Shown here in pieces: positions 33,092-45,027 of a DNA stretch of 64,000 nt. The DNA is taken from positions 184,299,825 through 184,363,824 of the forward strand of contig NC_050096.1 of NCBI RefSeq assembly GCF_902167145.1. Reading direction: 5' to 3'. The notes under the pieces were generated by a model that saw only the letters and a list, made by a program, of their open reading frames with translations, ran no database searches and was not told the origin of the DNA. Origin of the DNA: Zea mays. Lineage: Eukaryota; Streptophyta; Magnoliopsida; Poales; Poaceae. Position numbers and translations under genes: made by a program. Numbering within the stretch: position 1 is the stretch's first letter; each line of letters starts with the position of its first letter.

Positions 33092-35056
33092 TTGTCATGC
33101 TTGGACCAGGATGCTAGCCCTTCTGCTCCTGTTGCTGAAGAAGTACCGACGGAAATCTTGACTGGAGTTAATCCCACTGGTGGTGTACCCGTTGAAACTG
33201 ACCCCAATGGGTGTGGCCGTGCACCAACTGACCCCAACGAACATATCCATGCACCAGTTGAGCCTAATGGGTGTGACCCTACTGATGCTGAGCCCAATGG
33301 GTGTGACCCTGTGCCATCTATTGTCCGTATTGTTGATGAGGACGAAGAAGAAGAAGAAGAAGTCCCACTAATTCGGAAGAATAGTCGGCGTTATAGAGGC
33401 AGTGGGGGGATAGCGATATTTCTTCTCTAGCTCTGTCTGCTCTTGTTAGCCTGCAAGAATTATCTATAACAGATTTTGATCAGGCTCTCGAGGATGTTGT
33501 TCCTGAGGATATGCTGTTAGAGCCAACTGATGGTGATATGATGGACGTCTGCTCTGACACTCCAGATGTGGGATTAGAGGTATCCCGGGCAGCATCTCGC
33601 GCATCGTCGACCTTGGACGATGGTCTTCGGTGCCAAGAGGTTGGTCAAGATTGCTTGATTCCCATGGAGGTGACTGAGAATCCTTCAGCCTTAGAGGTGG
33701 TTGTTGTAGAGAACTCAGTCATCAAGGGCGATGCTAGCGGTTACCCAACCCCCGAGGGTGTTGCCAGTAGTGATCCGGCTCGGGTGGGTAGCGCAAACTG
33801 CAACCTAGCCCCCGAGGGTGTTGCCGGTGGTGATCCGGCTCCGATGGGTAGTGCGAGCTGCAACCCAGCCACTGAGGGTGTCCGAGCGAGCTCCCCTTCT
33901 CATACCTCCATGGATGTCCACGTCGGGTCGTCTCCACCACATTCTGGTGGAGTGATAGCAGTGCATGTTTCTTTGGCTTCAAGTGAGGGAGTCGCCTTAG
34001 AGTTCGGCGCATTGAATGCCAGAATTACAATATCTTCTAGTGGAGCTGAATCAATCCCTGACGATGCTCTTCAAATTGTCCCGGTTGATATCCCTTCATC
34101 GAGCTACAACCCAGCTTCTCATGACTTGGGATTTTCTTCGCTCTTTTCCAATCTTTAGGTAGCCTGGCTTTTTCTATTCTGTCAGTACTTCTAGCAAATC
34201 ACTTTCTTTGTACTCATTTGTTTTTTATATCAGGCTTTGGTTGATGGGATGGTCGGTCAATTGAGATCACATGGTGTCTCTATCCCAGAAGGAGTTCTGA
34301 CGCAGTGGAATCCGTTGTTGCTTCAGAAGCAGATATCTGATTTGAAAATGTCGAATGCTGGTTAGTGTTTTTGTTTCTTCCCTGGCTGACTGACTAGTCT
34401 GTTTCTAACCGTGTATCCTTCTTCGGCTGCTTTTTGTTAGATATGACCCGGCGGTACTCTGAACTTGAGGAGAAACATCTTCAGTATCAAGCCGACTCAA
34501 CCCGGCGGTACTCTGAGCTTGAGGGGAAGTATTCCCAAGGTCAGATCGGCCTGGCCCGGGTTTCTGCTGCTTTGGACAATGCAAATTCCTTGAATTCCTC
34601 TCTTAGTGCTCAGCTTGATTCTGAAAGGGCGGCTAACGAGGTAAGCTTACTTGACTGGATCTGCTGTGACTTCTGCTTACTGGATACTTGAGAGCTGATT
34701 CTCGTCTGTATGAGGAGAAACGGGCACTTGCGGCTTCTTGCGATAATCTTGATAGGTTGTATCGTGACGCCAGCAATTCTCTGACCATCTTAGAGAGGAG
34801 CCACCGCTTTACCATGGGGGATCTAGATCATCATCATCACGAGCTACAAGTATCCCAGGATGGGATCCTGCGTCTTAGGCAGTTGGTGTCGAGCAAAGAC
34901 TCCATCATCAAGGATCTGCGCGCCTCCAAGAGGTCAGTCGCCCAGGAGCTAGAGGTCGCTCGACTGGCTACCAAAGTTGCAGAAGACAATTCCACCATTC
35001 TGAAGGCTCAGCGCGACAAGGCTATGGACAAAGCCATTCGCGCAGGCAAATCTTGA
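33092..35056 (+). pseudogene. Probable 3' exons of the antisense gene of element E
   Basis: Open segments at 33092-33430 and 33511-34158 are acidic and contain a 20-residue repeat (60-bp units starting 33751, 33811 and partly 33871). Short segments follow, bounded by good splice signals: acceptor CAG at 34233, donor GTTAGT at 34361, acceptor TTAG at 34440, donor GTAAGC at 34641. The last segment (about 34693-35056) encodes a heptad-rich helical tail. The layout matches the coiled-coil part of the antisense gene of element H. The exact joins are inferred, and stops between segments suggest decay. Confidence 0.5.
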
Positions 35057-35382
35057 TGAGAAGGCCAGGTGTAGTTGTTCCTGATGATATAGTTGCCGAT
35101 GTCAAAGCTGCTCCTGACTCCTCGAGTCGCCCTTCTTCCTCAGTTGCTCCTGAGAAAGACATTGCCAAGTAGAGATACTGAATACATTTGTGAACTATAT
35201 GTGTGTGTGATCAAGGTGCTCGAATATTCGGTTAGAATATGTTCTTAATACTGAATGCTATCTTTGTTTTCTGTTGTTAGAATTCAACAGTTGTTATGAA
35301 CGGTTGTAGAAGTAAATGCAGCGTGCTGGTTTTGAAGTTTTTTTCCTATTTCATGCTAATTGATTAGCTGATGAGGCATAGA

Positions 35383-35855
35383 GGTCGCCTTAAGATGAGT
35401 GAATGTAAGCATGTTGCACCGTCTTAAGTCACTGCTGACTTAAGCCGATTGCTCCATTAGTTGGGTATAGTGGTCACCCTAAGTTGAGTAAGTGTGAGCA
35501 TGTTGCACCGTCTTAAGTCACCACCGACTTAAGCCGATTGCTCCATTAGTAGGGTATAGTGGTCATCCTAAGTTGAGTAGGCGTGAGCATGTTGCACCAT
35601 CTTAAGTCACCGCCGACTTAAGTCGATTGCTCCGTTAGTAGGGTATAGTGGTCACCCTAAGTTGAGTAGGCGTGAGCATGTTGCACCGTCTTAAGTCACC
35701 GCCGACTTAAGTCGATTGCTCCGTTAGTAGGGTATAGTGGTCACCCTAAGTTGAGTAAGCGTGAGCATGTTGCACCGTCTTAAGTTACTGCCGACTTAAG
35801 CTGATTGCTCCGTTAGTAGGGTATAGTGGTCACCCTAAGTTGAGTAAGCGTGCTG
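35383..35855 (+). repeat. 89-bp tandem array at the end of pol in element E
   Basis: Units start at 35383, 35472, 35561, 35650, 35739 and (partial) 35828, exactly 89 bp apart. Each contains the inverted repeat CTTAAGTC-ACCGCC-GACTTAAG. It lies between the 3' end of pol (35962 on the minus strand) and the end of the convergent antisense gene (35056), i.e. in the zone where both transcripts would end. Confidence 0.88.
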
Positions 35856-35961
35856 ATTGATAATAAACAGCTCGAGTGCCCTTGAGGATGAAATATTTTT
35901 ATTGACGATGTATTTTCCAACTACAGAATACAATGCTGCCCCGATAGCTTTTAAAATCTTG

Positions 35962-38900
35962 CTAGGGGTAAAACTTCCTGAGATGCTCTATATTCCATGA
36001 ATTCCCTACTTCTGTGCCATCCATTTGAGTAAGCCGATATGATCCCGACCGAGTGACTTCTGCTACCACAAACGGCCCTTCCCATAGTGGTGACAATTTG
36101 TGTTGTCCTTCCCCCGTTAGAATTTAGTGAAGGACCAAGTCTCCCACTACAAAGGATCGATGTCGTATAGCCTTATCATGGTAGCGCCTCAGGGTTTGTT
36201 GGTATCTAGCTGACTGAATTACTGTATTCAATCACTCTTCTTCCAATACGTCAATATTCTCTAGTCTGGTAGCCTCTGCCTCAGCTATGTTTTCGAAGAC
36301 CAGCCTTGGTGCCCCAAATCTAAGGTCGGCAGGTAGCACTGCCTCCGAACCGTAGACCATAAAGAAGGGGGTATTTCCATGTAGAGCTCGACTAGGCTGA
36401 GTTCTTAGGCTCCAAACCACATACGGCAACTCTCTGATCCACTTTCCCGCGAACTTTTCATTCTTGTCAAAGACTTTCTTCCTGAGTGCTTCCAGTATCA
36501 TTCCATTAGCCCTTTCTACCTGATCGTTGGCTCTTGGATGTGCTACTGATGCATATTTGATCTGGATGCTCCGTTGTTCGCAGAAATCAAATAATTTAGA
36601 GCGAGTGAAATTAGATCCTAGGTCAGTTATGATACTATTCGGTATCCCAAACCTGAATATTATATCTTGTATGAATTCCACTGCCTTGGCTGAAGTTAGA
36701 GAAGCAATGGGTTTGTATTCTATCCACTTAGTGAATTTATCAATGGCAACCAACACGTGGGTGTATCCTCCCTGAGCTTTCTTGAAGGGTCCAATCATGT
36801 CCAGTCCCCAGCACGCAAATGGCCACGTTACGGGTATGATTTGCAGTTGTTGTGCCGGTAAATGCTGCTACTTTGATAAGAATTGGCAAGCTTCATACCT
36901 CTAGACTAACTCGGCTGCATCACTTTTTGCTGTTGGCCAGTAGAAACCAGACCTGAATACCTTCCCCACTAGAGTTCTAGATGCTGTGTGTATCCCACAC
37001 TGTCCGGCATGGATCTCATCTAACAGTTGCTTCCTAGTAACCAAAGGAATGCATTTCATGAGGACTCCTACTGCGCCTCTTCTGTACAATGCGTCCCCAA
37101 TGAGGGTGTAGTGGGCTGACTGCCTTGCGATGCGTTTTGTTGTGGCTTTATCGTCCAGTTCCTCTTCGTTCTTTATATACTTGATGATAGGGTCCCTCCA
37201 GTCATTAGAGTCTGACTCTGGTTGGCTCAAAGCATTGCACTCTTCTGCTTGATCTGAGGAAATGCTCGGGCGTGGCACCTCTTGGACGAAAACTCCGGGT
37301 GGGACCTGAGTCCTACTGGATCCTAGTTTTGACAATGTGTCTGCTGCAGCATTGCGATCTCTTTCCACGTGATGAAATTCCAATCCTTCAAATTTGTCTT
37401 CTAGTTTTCGGACAGCTGCGCAATACCTGCCCATAGAGTCATTCGAGCAATCCCACTCTTTATTTATCTGACTTATGATCACTAGTGAATCTCCGTATAC
37501 CATTAATCTCTTAATGCCCAGTGATATAGCAATGTTCAATCCGTGGATTAGAGCTTCATATTCTGCTGCATTGTTGGATGCTGAAAATGATAACTGAAGA
37601 GCATATTTGAGTCATTCACCTCCAGGGGCAATGAAGAGGATCCCTACGCCTGCCCCCTTTAGTTTCAGCGAACCATCAAAGTACATCTGCCACACTTCCT
37701 CAATCTCCGGGTTATCTAGTTCTTGTTGCTCGGTCCACTCTGATACAAAGTCAACCAGTGCTTGAGTCTTTATTGTAGTACGAGGCCAAAACTCAATGTC
37801 GTGAGCTCCTAGCTCACAGGCCCACTTGGCTATTCTTCCAATGGCTTCTTTGTTGTGGAGAATATCCCCTATTGGAAACCCGGTGACTACTATGAATTTG
37901 TGGTCGTCAAAGTAGTGACAGAGCTTGCGTGCAGTTAGAAGTACTGCGTACAATAGTTTTTGAACTTGTGGATACTTCTTCTTAGATGGCTCCAGAACTT
38001 CGCTGATGAAGTAGATGGGATGCTGTACTGGATATGCGTGTCCATCTTCTGCTCGCTTGACTACCAACGCGGTGCTCACCACGTGAGTCGTGCAAGAGAT
38101 GTACAACAGCAGGTCTTCTGTCGGCTGGTTTGGCGTGGCTCGGCGTGGTGGTTTTAGCACTGGTGGTGTGGTCAGGAACTTCTTCAGTGCATCAAGAGCT
38201 TTCTGAGCTTCTGAGGTCCACTGGAACTTGTCTACCTTCTTGAGCAATTTGTAGAACGGTAGGCCTTTTTCTCCTAGCCTTGATATGAACCTGCTCAAAG
38301 CTGCCATGCATCCAGTAAGCCTTTGTACTTTCTTCTGCGATCGTGGTGCTTCCATTCTCATGATAGCCTCGATCTTTTCCGGGTTAGCTTCAATCCCTCG
38401 GTGGCTGACAATGGATCCGAGCAACTTCCCTGCTGGCACTCCAAAGACACATTTTTCTAGATTAAGCTTCCACCGATATCGCCTCAGACTGTTGAAGACC
38501 AGCTGCAAATCTTCAATGAAGTCTTCTGAGTTTTCTGTCTTAATCACCACATCATCCACATAAGCTTCTACACGCTTGCCACAGTGATCGGCTAAGCATG
38601 TCTGAATGGCTCTCTGGTAAGTCGCTCTAGCATTTTTGAGGCCAAACGACATGGAGGTATAGCAGAAAGCTCCAAATAGGTTGATGAATGCAGTTTTTTC
38701 CTTGTCTTCTTTTGCTAGGTTGATCTGATGGTACCCGGAGTAGCAATCCCAGAAGGACAACACAGAACACCCGGTGGTCGAGTCTACCACCTGGTCTATT
38801 CTAGGAAGTCCGAAGGGGTCCTTTGGACAGTGTTTGTTGAGATCTGTATAGTCGACGCACATGCGCCAATCCACTTTATTCTTTTTGAGTACAAGAATAG

Positions 38901-39615
38901 GGTTTGCTAACCACTCAGGATGCAGTACTTCTCTAATGAAACTGGCTATGACTAAGCGAGCTAGCTCAGCATGAATAGCTTCTCTCTTGTCGGGCGTGAA
39001 ACGATGCAACTTTTGTCGAATCGGCCTCGCCTGGGGATAGACCTTCAGTTAAAGCTCGGCCAGTTCTCTCGGGACTCCTGGCATATCCGCAGGTTGCCAT
39101 GCGAACACGTCTCAGTTATCTTGCAGAAACTGGACGAGCGCGCCTTCCTATTTGTCATCCAGGCTGGAGCTGATGATGGCAGTCTTGCGTTCATCAGTGA
39201 ACTCGAGGTTGATTCTTTTTGTTTCCTCAGTCGGCCGCATAGAGGTCACGGCTTGCGCTTTATTTGTAGGTACTATGAGGTCCTCCTCAGGCTTTGAGTT
39301 CGCCTGCGCAAAAGAAGTTGTCGATGGTTTGGTGGTGAGGGCCGCCTGAATGGCCACTCGGAAGCACTCTGCGGCGCCTTGGAAGTCAGTGCGCACGGTG
39401 ATGATTCCTTGTGGTCCCGGCATCTTCAATATCATGTATGTATAGTGTGGGATGGACATGAATTTCACCAATCCCGGCCTGCCGATGATGGCATTGTATC
39501 CACAGTCGAAGCTTGCTACATCAAACCTTAGGAACTCGGTTCTGTAGTTATCCGGAGTCCCAAAGGTTACTGGCATGTAGATGTGTCCGAGTGGATACTC
39601 TCCTTCAGTTGGCAC
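35962..39615 (-). pseudogene. pol: Element E pol: protease end, RT, RNase H, integrase
   Basis: This is one reading frame on the minus strand from the insertion point of F to a TAG at 35962-35964. It shows the end of the protease (NAIIGRPGL), RT with MCVDYTDLNKHCP and YVDD at 38551-38562, RNase H with FDGSL and NAAEYEALIHG, an integrase zinc region, an integrase core with FTKWIE, and a C-terminal domain ending SWNIEHLRKFYP. Nonsense codons interrupt it at about 39148, 39117, 39050, 37612, 36901 and 36232 and a few more sites, but I see no frameshift. Most of those I checked fit CGA-to-TGA or CAG-to-TAG changes. It is not functional as it stands. Confidence 0.88.
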
Positions 39616-41319
39616 TGTAGGAAACGGGTGACGCCTAAGAGGGGGTGAATTAGGACTTCTAAAACTTTCACTAAACTAGGCCACAAATAAATCCATAGAG
39701 CAAAACCTATGCAAATAATCAAACTAGAATGTGCAAACTAGGTTTTGTCTAAGTGTTGCTATCTCTACCGCAATGGCTAAGTTTCAATCTACACTGAATA
39801 AGTATGTATACAAGATTGAAACTTAAATGCTTAATATAAATGCGGAAACTTAAAGAGCAAAGTAGAGAAGCAAACTCTCATGGATGACGCCAGTATTTTT
39901 ACCGAGGTATCCGGAACCACGCAAGGTCCCGAATAATCCTCATTGGTGCCCCTACGCAAAGGGAAGCCCACGCGAGGGCCAAGCACCACGGTCGAGTAAC
40001 TCCGTAGAGAGCCGCGAGCCTTCTCCACGCGCAAGTGGTGCTCCGCTTTTGGCTCCTCTCAGACGCTCCCCGCCGTCTCCACTATCGAGCTTCCGGCTGA
40101 AACGCCGCGGGCCTCGTTCCCTCCGGTACACGGTGGCGGCCGTGACACAAACACGGTTGTCACGGTCTCGCAAGACTCTCCACCCACTCGGTACAATTAC
40201 AACGGCTCACGCAAGAGCCGAGGGGTTGTGTGGTTTGTCTAAACTCACTCAACTAACTAGGGTTCACCTAGAGCAAGCGCTAAAGCGGTCTAACTAACCT
40301 AAACACTTCGCAAAGCACCTACGCTAATCACCGAGTGATTCTATTAAGCACTTGGGTGTTTGAGCTCTTGGAAATGTGCACTATATGCCTTGGTATGTTG
40401 CTTGGGCTCCCACACCTTCAAATGGCTGATTGGGTGAAGTATATATAGGCCCCAACTCAACTAGCCGTTGGAAAGCAGACTGTTGTAAGGGTGGCACACC
40501 GGACAGTCCTGTCAGCCAACGGTGTGCATACTGTGTGCCAACAATGCGCCAACGGTGAGCCAACAGTGCGCCAACAGTGCGCCAACGCTTGCAGCCAACG
40601 GCTAGTTCTGACACACCGGACAGTCTTGTCAGCCAACGGTGCGCCAACTGTGTGCCAACAGTGCGCCAACAGTGAGCCAACGGTGCGCCGCCAATGGCTA
40701 GTTCTGACACACCAGACAGTTTGGTGCACCAACAGTGTGCCAACGGTGAGCCAACTGTGTGCCAACGGTGTGCAGCCAACGGCTAGTTCTGATAGCTAGT
40801 CGTTACGTGCACCGGACAGTGAAGTGGCTGTCCGGTGCACACCGGACAGTCTGGTGCCTCCTCTCAGAAAACTCTGTTGGCTGTCCTGTGCGCCAAATGT
40901 GTGCCACCAGTGAGCCAACTGTGTGCCACCGGTGCGCCAACTGTGTGCCACTAGTGAACCAACTGTGTGCCACCGGTGCGCCAACTGTGTGCCACCGGTG
41001 AGCCAACTGTGTGCCACCGGTGCGCCAACTGTGTGCCATCGGTGAGCCAACTGTGTGCCACCGGTGCGCCAGCTGACAGCCCATCTTCTAGGTCTTCTGT
41101 ATTTTGTTCTTGGGCTCCTTTGGTCTTGAGTCTTGGACTTCTAAGCTCTTTTTATGTCTTTATTTGAGGTGTTGCATCCTCAGTGTCTTAGTCCAATCCT
41201 CTTCGCATCCTGTGAACTATAAACATGAACACTAGCAAACACATTAGTTCACAGGTTGTGTTAATCATCAAACACCAAAACTCATTTAGTTAAATGGCCC
41301 GGGGTCCATTTTCCTTACA
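39616..41319 (-). repeat. 3' LTR of element F (1704 bp)
   Basis: It starts TGTAGGAAACGGG and ends TTTCCTTACA on the plus strand, next to the purine tract. A minus-strand TATA-type box (TATATATA in plus-strand GAAGTATATATAGG) lies at about 40440. It is 55 bp longer than the 5' LTR, mainly because the internal minisatellite has more units. A rough count over the first 900 bp gives about 3% divergence from 57667-59315. Confidence 0.9.
40490..41070 (-). repeat. GTGCGCCAAC minisatellite in LTR of F
   Basis: Irregular units of GCCAACGGTGCGCCAAC (about 40510-40780) pass into a cleaner 22-bp array, CAACTGTGTGCCACCGGTGC type, at about 40905-41070. Remnants of CACCGGACAGTC-type palindromes remain at its borders (about 40497, 40617, 40811-40850). 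It occupies the position of the palindrome cluster of element C's LTR. The 5' LTR counterpart is at about 58550-59065. Confidence 0.8.
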
Positions 41320-42703
41320 ATCTCCCCCTTTTTGGTGATTGATGACAACACAACCAAAGCAAGCAAATATAACAGGCATTTGAATGAAAATATGCAATCT
41401 ACTTGCTAGGATGCATGTTTTATCCATACTTAGTGATATTATGGACTTAAGCCTCCCCCTAACTCCATAATTCACTTACTTCCTATTTTAGACCAAAGAA
41501 CCAAAACCACTTGAAGAAATAAAATTTTAAAGTGGTGGTGTTTGGTGTTTGATACATTTTATATTGCTTTGGTCCCTACAACTTCTCCCCCTTTGGCATC
41601 AACCACCGAAAAGGAAGACATTAAGAGCATATAGGAAGCGAATAAGACTTGCCCTCTCTAAAGAATTATCAATTAATATCAATAGAAGCACTAAAAGATT
41701 ACTCCCCCTAAATGAGTGTTCTCCTTTAGAAAGAATTTTCTCCCCCTTTAGAGACAAAGAAAAACTCCCCCTATCAGAGATCTTCTACTTAGGAAAAAGC
41801 ATGTGAAAATTAGAGGTACAAGACATGATTTGAAAAGACTAACTTCCCTTATGCATAGGTAACAGAATATGAGTGAACCACTTATGCATTTTTAGCAACA
41901 TGGAAGTATATGATATGAAATATAGTCTAATCAAATATTGGAGAAGACATGTAAATGATACTAAATGTAGTCTCAAATATACCGATTGAAAGTCAATGGC
42001 GCGCTTGTGAGACATGAAAGTTCTTGGAGATTTTGCAGTAGAAGTTTGTTGTCATTCTCCGGGGACTTCATTTTCCTTACAATGAGACTATCACAGAAAA
42101 GTAGACTTGAAAAGATGTTAGTCTCAAAGTCTTAGATTATAGAGTAACATCCCCCTAAAGTTGTGCATACAAGTTTTGAATACTTGTAGGAGACATGCAC
42201 TTTGATTTGATATCAAGAGGGGCGAATTATCTATAATCCGAACTTTGGCACATATAAATTAAATGATACACATTGTAGGATGTGAGTGTTTTACCACTTG
42301 TAATATTAACAATATCAATTGATGCATCATTTATTATGGGGTGATAAAGGAGCTATGTGTCGTGCTCAAATGAACATTTTAAATCATGTAGGCTTGCTTA
42401 AGTGTATGAATTTAAAACAAGCAGACCTACCATGTGATTTTCCTAGTATGCATGCATTTAAGCTAAAGTAAGCACAAAATGTAATACTAGGCATGAAAGG
42501 TAAAACTAGATACATAAAAGATAGATACTCATATCTAAAAATAGGAAATACAGTAAATCTAGTTACCTTAGTCATGGGTGGGAATTTTGGGTCCAAAATA
42601 TTCACTACCCACTTGGCAATAAACTTGATCCAATATGATGTATCCCATGATATACATCCCAATTTTGCCAAGTCTCCAAATTTCCTGCAGTCCTTTGGAC
42701 TAA
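41320..42703 (-). promoter_or_regulatory. Element F 3' non-coding region and polypurine tract
   Basis: The tract CCAAAAAGGGGGAGATT (minus strand, 41320-41336) abuts the LTR. More GGGGGA-type tracts occur near 41455, 41588, 41703, 41741, 41768 and 42152. No coding frame and no trace of pol are visible between here and the end of gag at 42704. It is homologous to 25859-27302 of element C. Confidence 0.75.
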
Positions 42704-43495
42704 TCACTTCCCATTTGGGATCCAAACCTTCTTGGTGCTTTTCATAGTTGAAATTATTTCCTTTGGCACCCAGATGCATTTGGCTCCCTTTCCTTTGTTG
42801 GCTTGCTTGTTGGCCTTGATTGCTATCACCTTTCCATTCTTTTTCTTCTTGATTAAATATGGTGTAGCAGCCTTTTTGTCCACCTTTTTGATGTAGGTGT
42901 TGGAGATTTTGCTTGATGGATTTTGCTTGAGCTTTTGCCTTTGCTTATCCTCGGTCATCGCCTTGCATTGGAAAGACTTATGTCCTTCCTTGTGACATAG
43001 CCTACAAATCACAGTTTCTCCCTCTATAGGCTTGTTCACTCTCGCAGTGGTGTTATCCTGTGGAGGTCGGATTTGTTTGGCTTTGCCTCTCTTGTCATAC
43101 AAAGCCTTGCCAAGGCGAGCCACTTCTTGCTTTAATTGTTCATTTTCCTTTGCAACCTCATCCGAACATGTCTCTACAACAATATTCTCAACAAAGACTT
43201 GGTTGCAGGGGTTAGAATCATCAATTAAATCAAAGCAGGAAGTAGAAGCATCTTTCTTAATTATTTCAGGTATTTCAACTAAAGATGCTACTGGGTGCTA
43301 CCAATGTTTTCTAACTTAATAGTTAGCTCATTATTGTGTATGCTAAGAATTTCCATTTTCTCTAGCAAATTTTCAATAGCTTCTTGGGAGCTAGCTAACT
43401 TAGCCTTAAGTTTTTCATTCTTTTTAATAAGGCTATCATCGGTAGCAGTGGATGGAGCACTGGACTCTAATAGCTCAATTTTAGTTGATAGCTCA
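42704..43495 (-). pseudogene. gag: Element F gag, C-terminal part
   Basis: After the G insertion the coiled-coil region resumes (43495 downward) and the frame shifts at about 43288, where one base is missing relative to element C. From 43123 it continues with the second zinc knuckle CRLCHKEGHKSFQC and a lysine-rich tail ending VWIPNGK at 42704. The target duplication GCTCA (43491-43495) is shared with 56261-56265. Confidence 0.85.
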
Positions 43496-44011
43496 TGTCG
43501 GGTACCATAATTATGGGTACCCCCAACGCTCCTAATCACGGCTGGTTAACACCCTCAGACCAACTGACGGGTGCGGTTCAAGCCATGACTTCATCTACCC
43601 GAAGGACGCGATCTTACCCGAGCCCAGCCTCGGGTAGGAACAGTGGTCCTAGACGAATTCACGCCTCGCCCGAGGGCCTCCTCAGGCGGAAGGCGCCCCC
43701 TTGGCTCTCCCGAGGCCTGGCTCGGGCAGGCTTCATCGAGAAGCAACCTTGGCCATACCGCCTCACCAACCGACCGCTTCGCAGGCGCATTAAATGCGGG
43801 GGATGCCTGACGTCATATCCTGACACACGCGCCTCAGTCGGCCAGGCCGAAGTGACCGCAGTCACTTCTCCCCTCCTCTTTACTGTCCGATATGACAGGA
43901 AAACAGTGCCGCCCGCTCCGCTCCGACTGCCGTGTCAGCCACCCCGGCAACGACTGACAACAGGTCACGATCAACCACCGAGCTCAAGCCTCGGGCGCAA
44001 CAGGAAGCTCT

Positions 44012-44200
44012 GCCTCGCCCGACCTCACGCTCCGACCTTGGGAGGAGGTCTCCGCCTCGCCCGACCTCACGCTCCGGCCTCGGGAGGAGGTCTCCGCCTC
44101 GCTCGACCCCTGGACTCGGCCTCGACCCTGGTCTCGGGAGGAATCACGTCCTCACCCGACCCTGGCCTCGGCCACAAGAGAAGTCTCCGCCTCGACCGAC
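44012..44200 (+). repeat. ~42-bp GC-rich tandem repeat in solo LTR G
   Basis: Units are of the type GCCTCGCCCGACCTCACGCT followed by CCGACCTTGGGAGGAGGTCTCC. The first two copies are clear (44012 and 44054) and later ones are degenerate with CCTGGACTCGG variants. Confidence 0.7.
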
Positions 44201-44506
44201 CCTGGGCTCGGACTAACCGTGCTGATAGGGGATACATCATTTCCCCTACTCCTAGCCTGCTCAGGCTACAAGGAACAAGACCGGCGTCCCATCTGGCTTA
44301 CCCCGGCGACGGGTAATGATGGTGCCCCACGTGCGCCATGACGCCGGTGGCTCTCAGCCCCTTACAACAGCAAGGAGACGTCAGCAGGGTCCTCGCCGCG
44401 CTGCCAGCTATGCTCCTACAGGACTCAGGCGCTCTTCGGCGGCCACGCCATCACATGTACAGCGCCCAAGCTCTCCCCCAATGGCCATGTTGGCATGTAC
44501 ACAGGG

Positions 44507-44987
44507 TGTTGGGGCGAAGGCGAAGACGCCACCCTTCGCTCGATGCCTTCGCCAGACTCGCTGCAACAATGGAGACAAGACGACTGGCAGACTCTACCCT
44601 TCGTCCCACGCATCGGAAAACGAAGGCCTACGACGAAGTCGTCCCATCCCGCAACCTCGTCCAACACGGAGGCCCACGTTTGATCCGGCCCATTTTGGCA
44701 GACCCTGCGTGGCCACTACGCATTACGGGCCTAATTTGTAAAGGCTTCCCTGTAATTACAGTCTGTAACCCTGCTTTATGGGAATATCCCGGGGATAATC
44801 TGGGCGCCCGAGGGCACATGTGTCCTTAACCCTAGACGCTGGGCACTCAGGCACCTATAAATACCCCCGTACAGTGCCCTTGAGAGGCTGGATTCAATAG
44901 AGCTATTGCCATCTCGAGTTGAAACCTTGTTTACACTGTTTTTACTCCCCCGTTGGATTAACTTGCCCAGGAGAGCAAGTTCCAACA
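44507..44987 (+). repeat. 5' LTR of element H
   Basis: It is the direct repeat partner of 55453-55933, both 481 bp. It contains TATAAATA at 44856-44863, which would start the genomic RNA about 100 bp before the LTR end. The first 60 bases repeat GAAGGCGAAGACGCC-type words. Confidence 0.93.
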
Positions 44988-44989
44988 TT

Positions 44990-45007
44990 TGGCACCCACC
45001 GTGAGTG
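44990..45007 (+). promoter_or_regulatory. Primer binding site of element H (tRNA-Lys type)
   Basis: TGGCACCCACCGTGAGTG begins two bases after the LTR end. It differs at two or three positions from the complement of the plant tRNA-Lys 3' end as I remember it (TGGCGCCCACCGTGGGG). Confidence 0.7.
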
Positions 45008-45027
45008 CTACGAAAACACCACCCGCG

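Noticed and set aside
35383..35855. CRISPR-like regular spacing
   Set aside because: The units are contiguous 89-bp tandem copies with no unique spacers, and the genome is plant nuclear DNA. The arrays at 31331, 40490 and 50885 fail for the same reason.
40381..41084. Tryptophan/histidine-rich repetitive frames, also at 58433-59080
   Set aside because: They are translations of the GTGCGCCAAC minisatellite in the LTRs of F.
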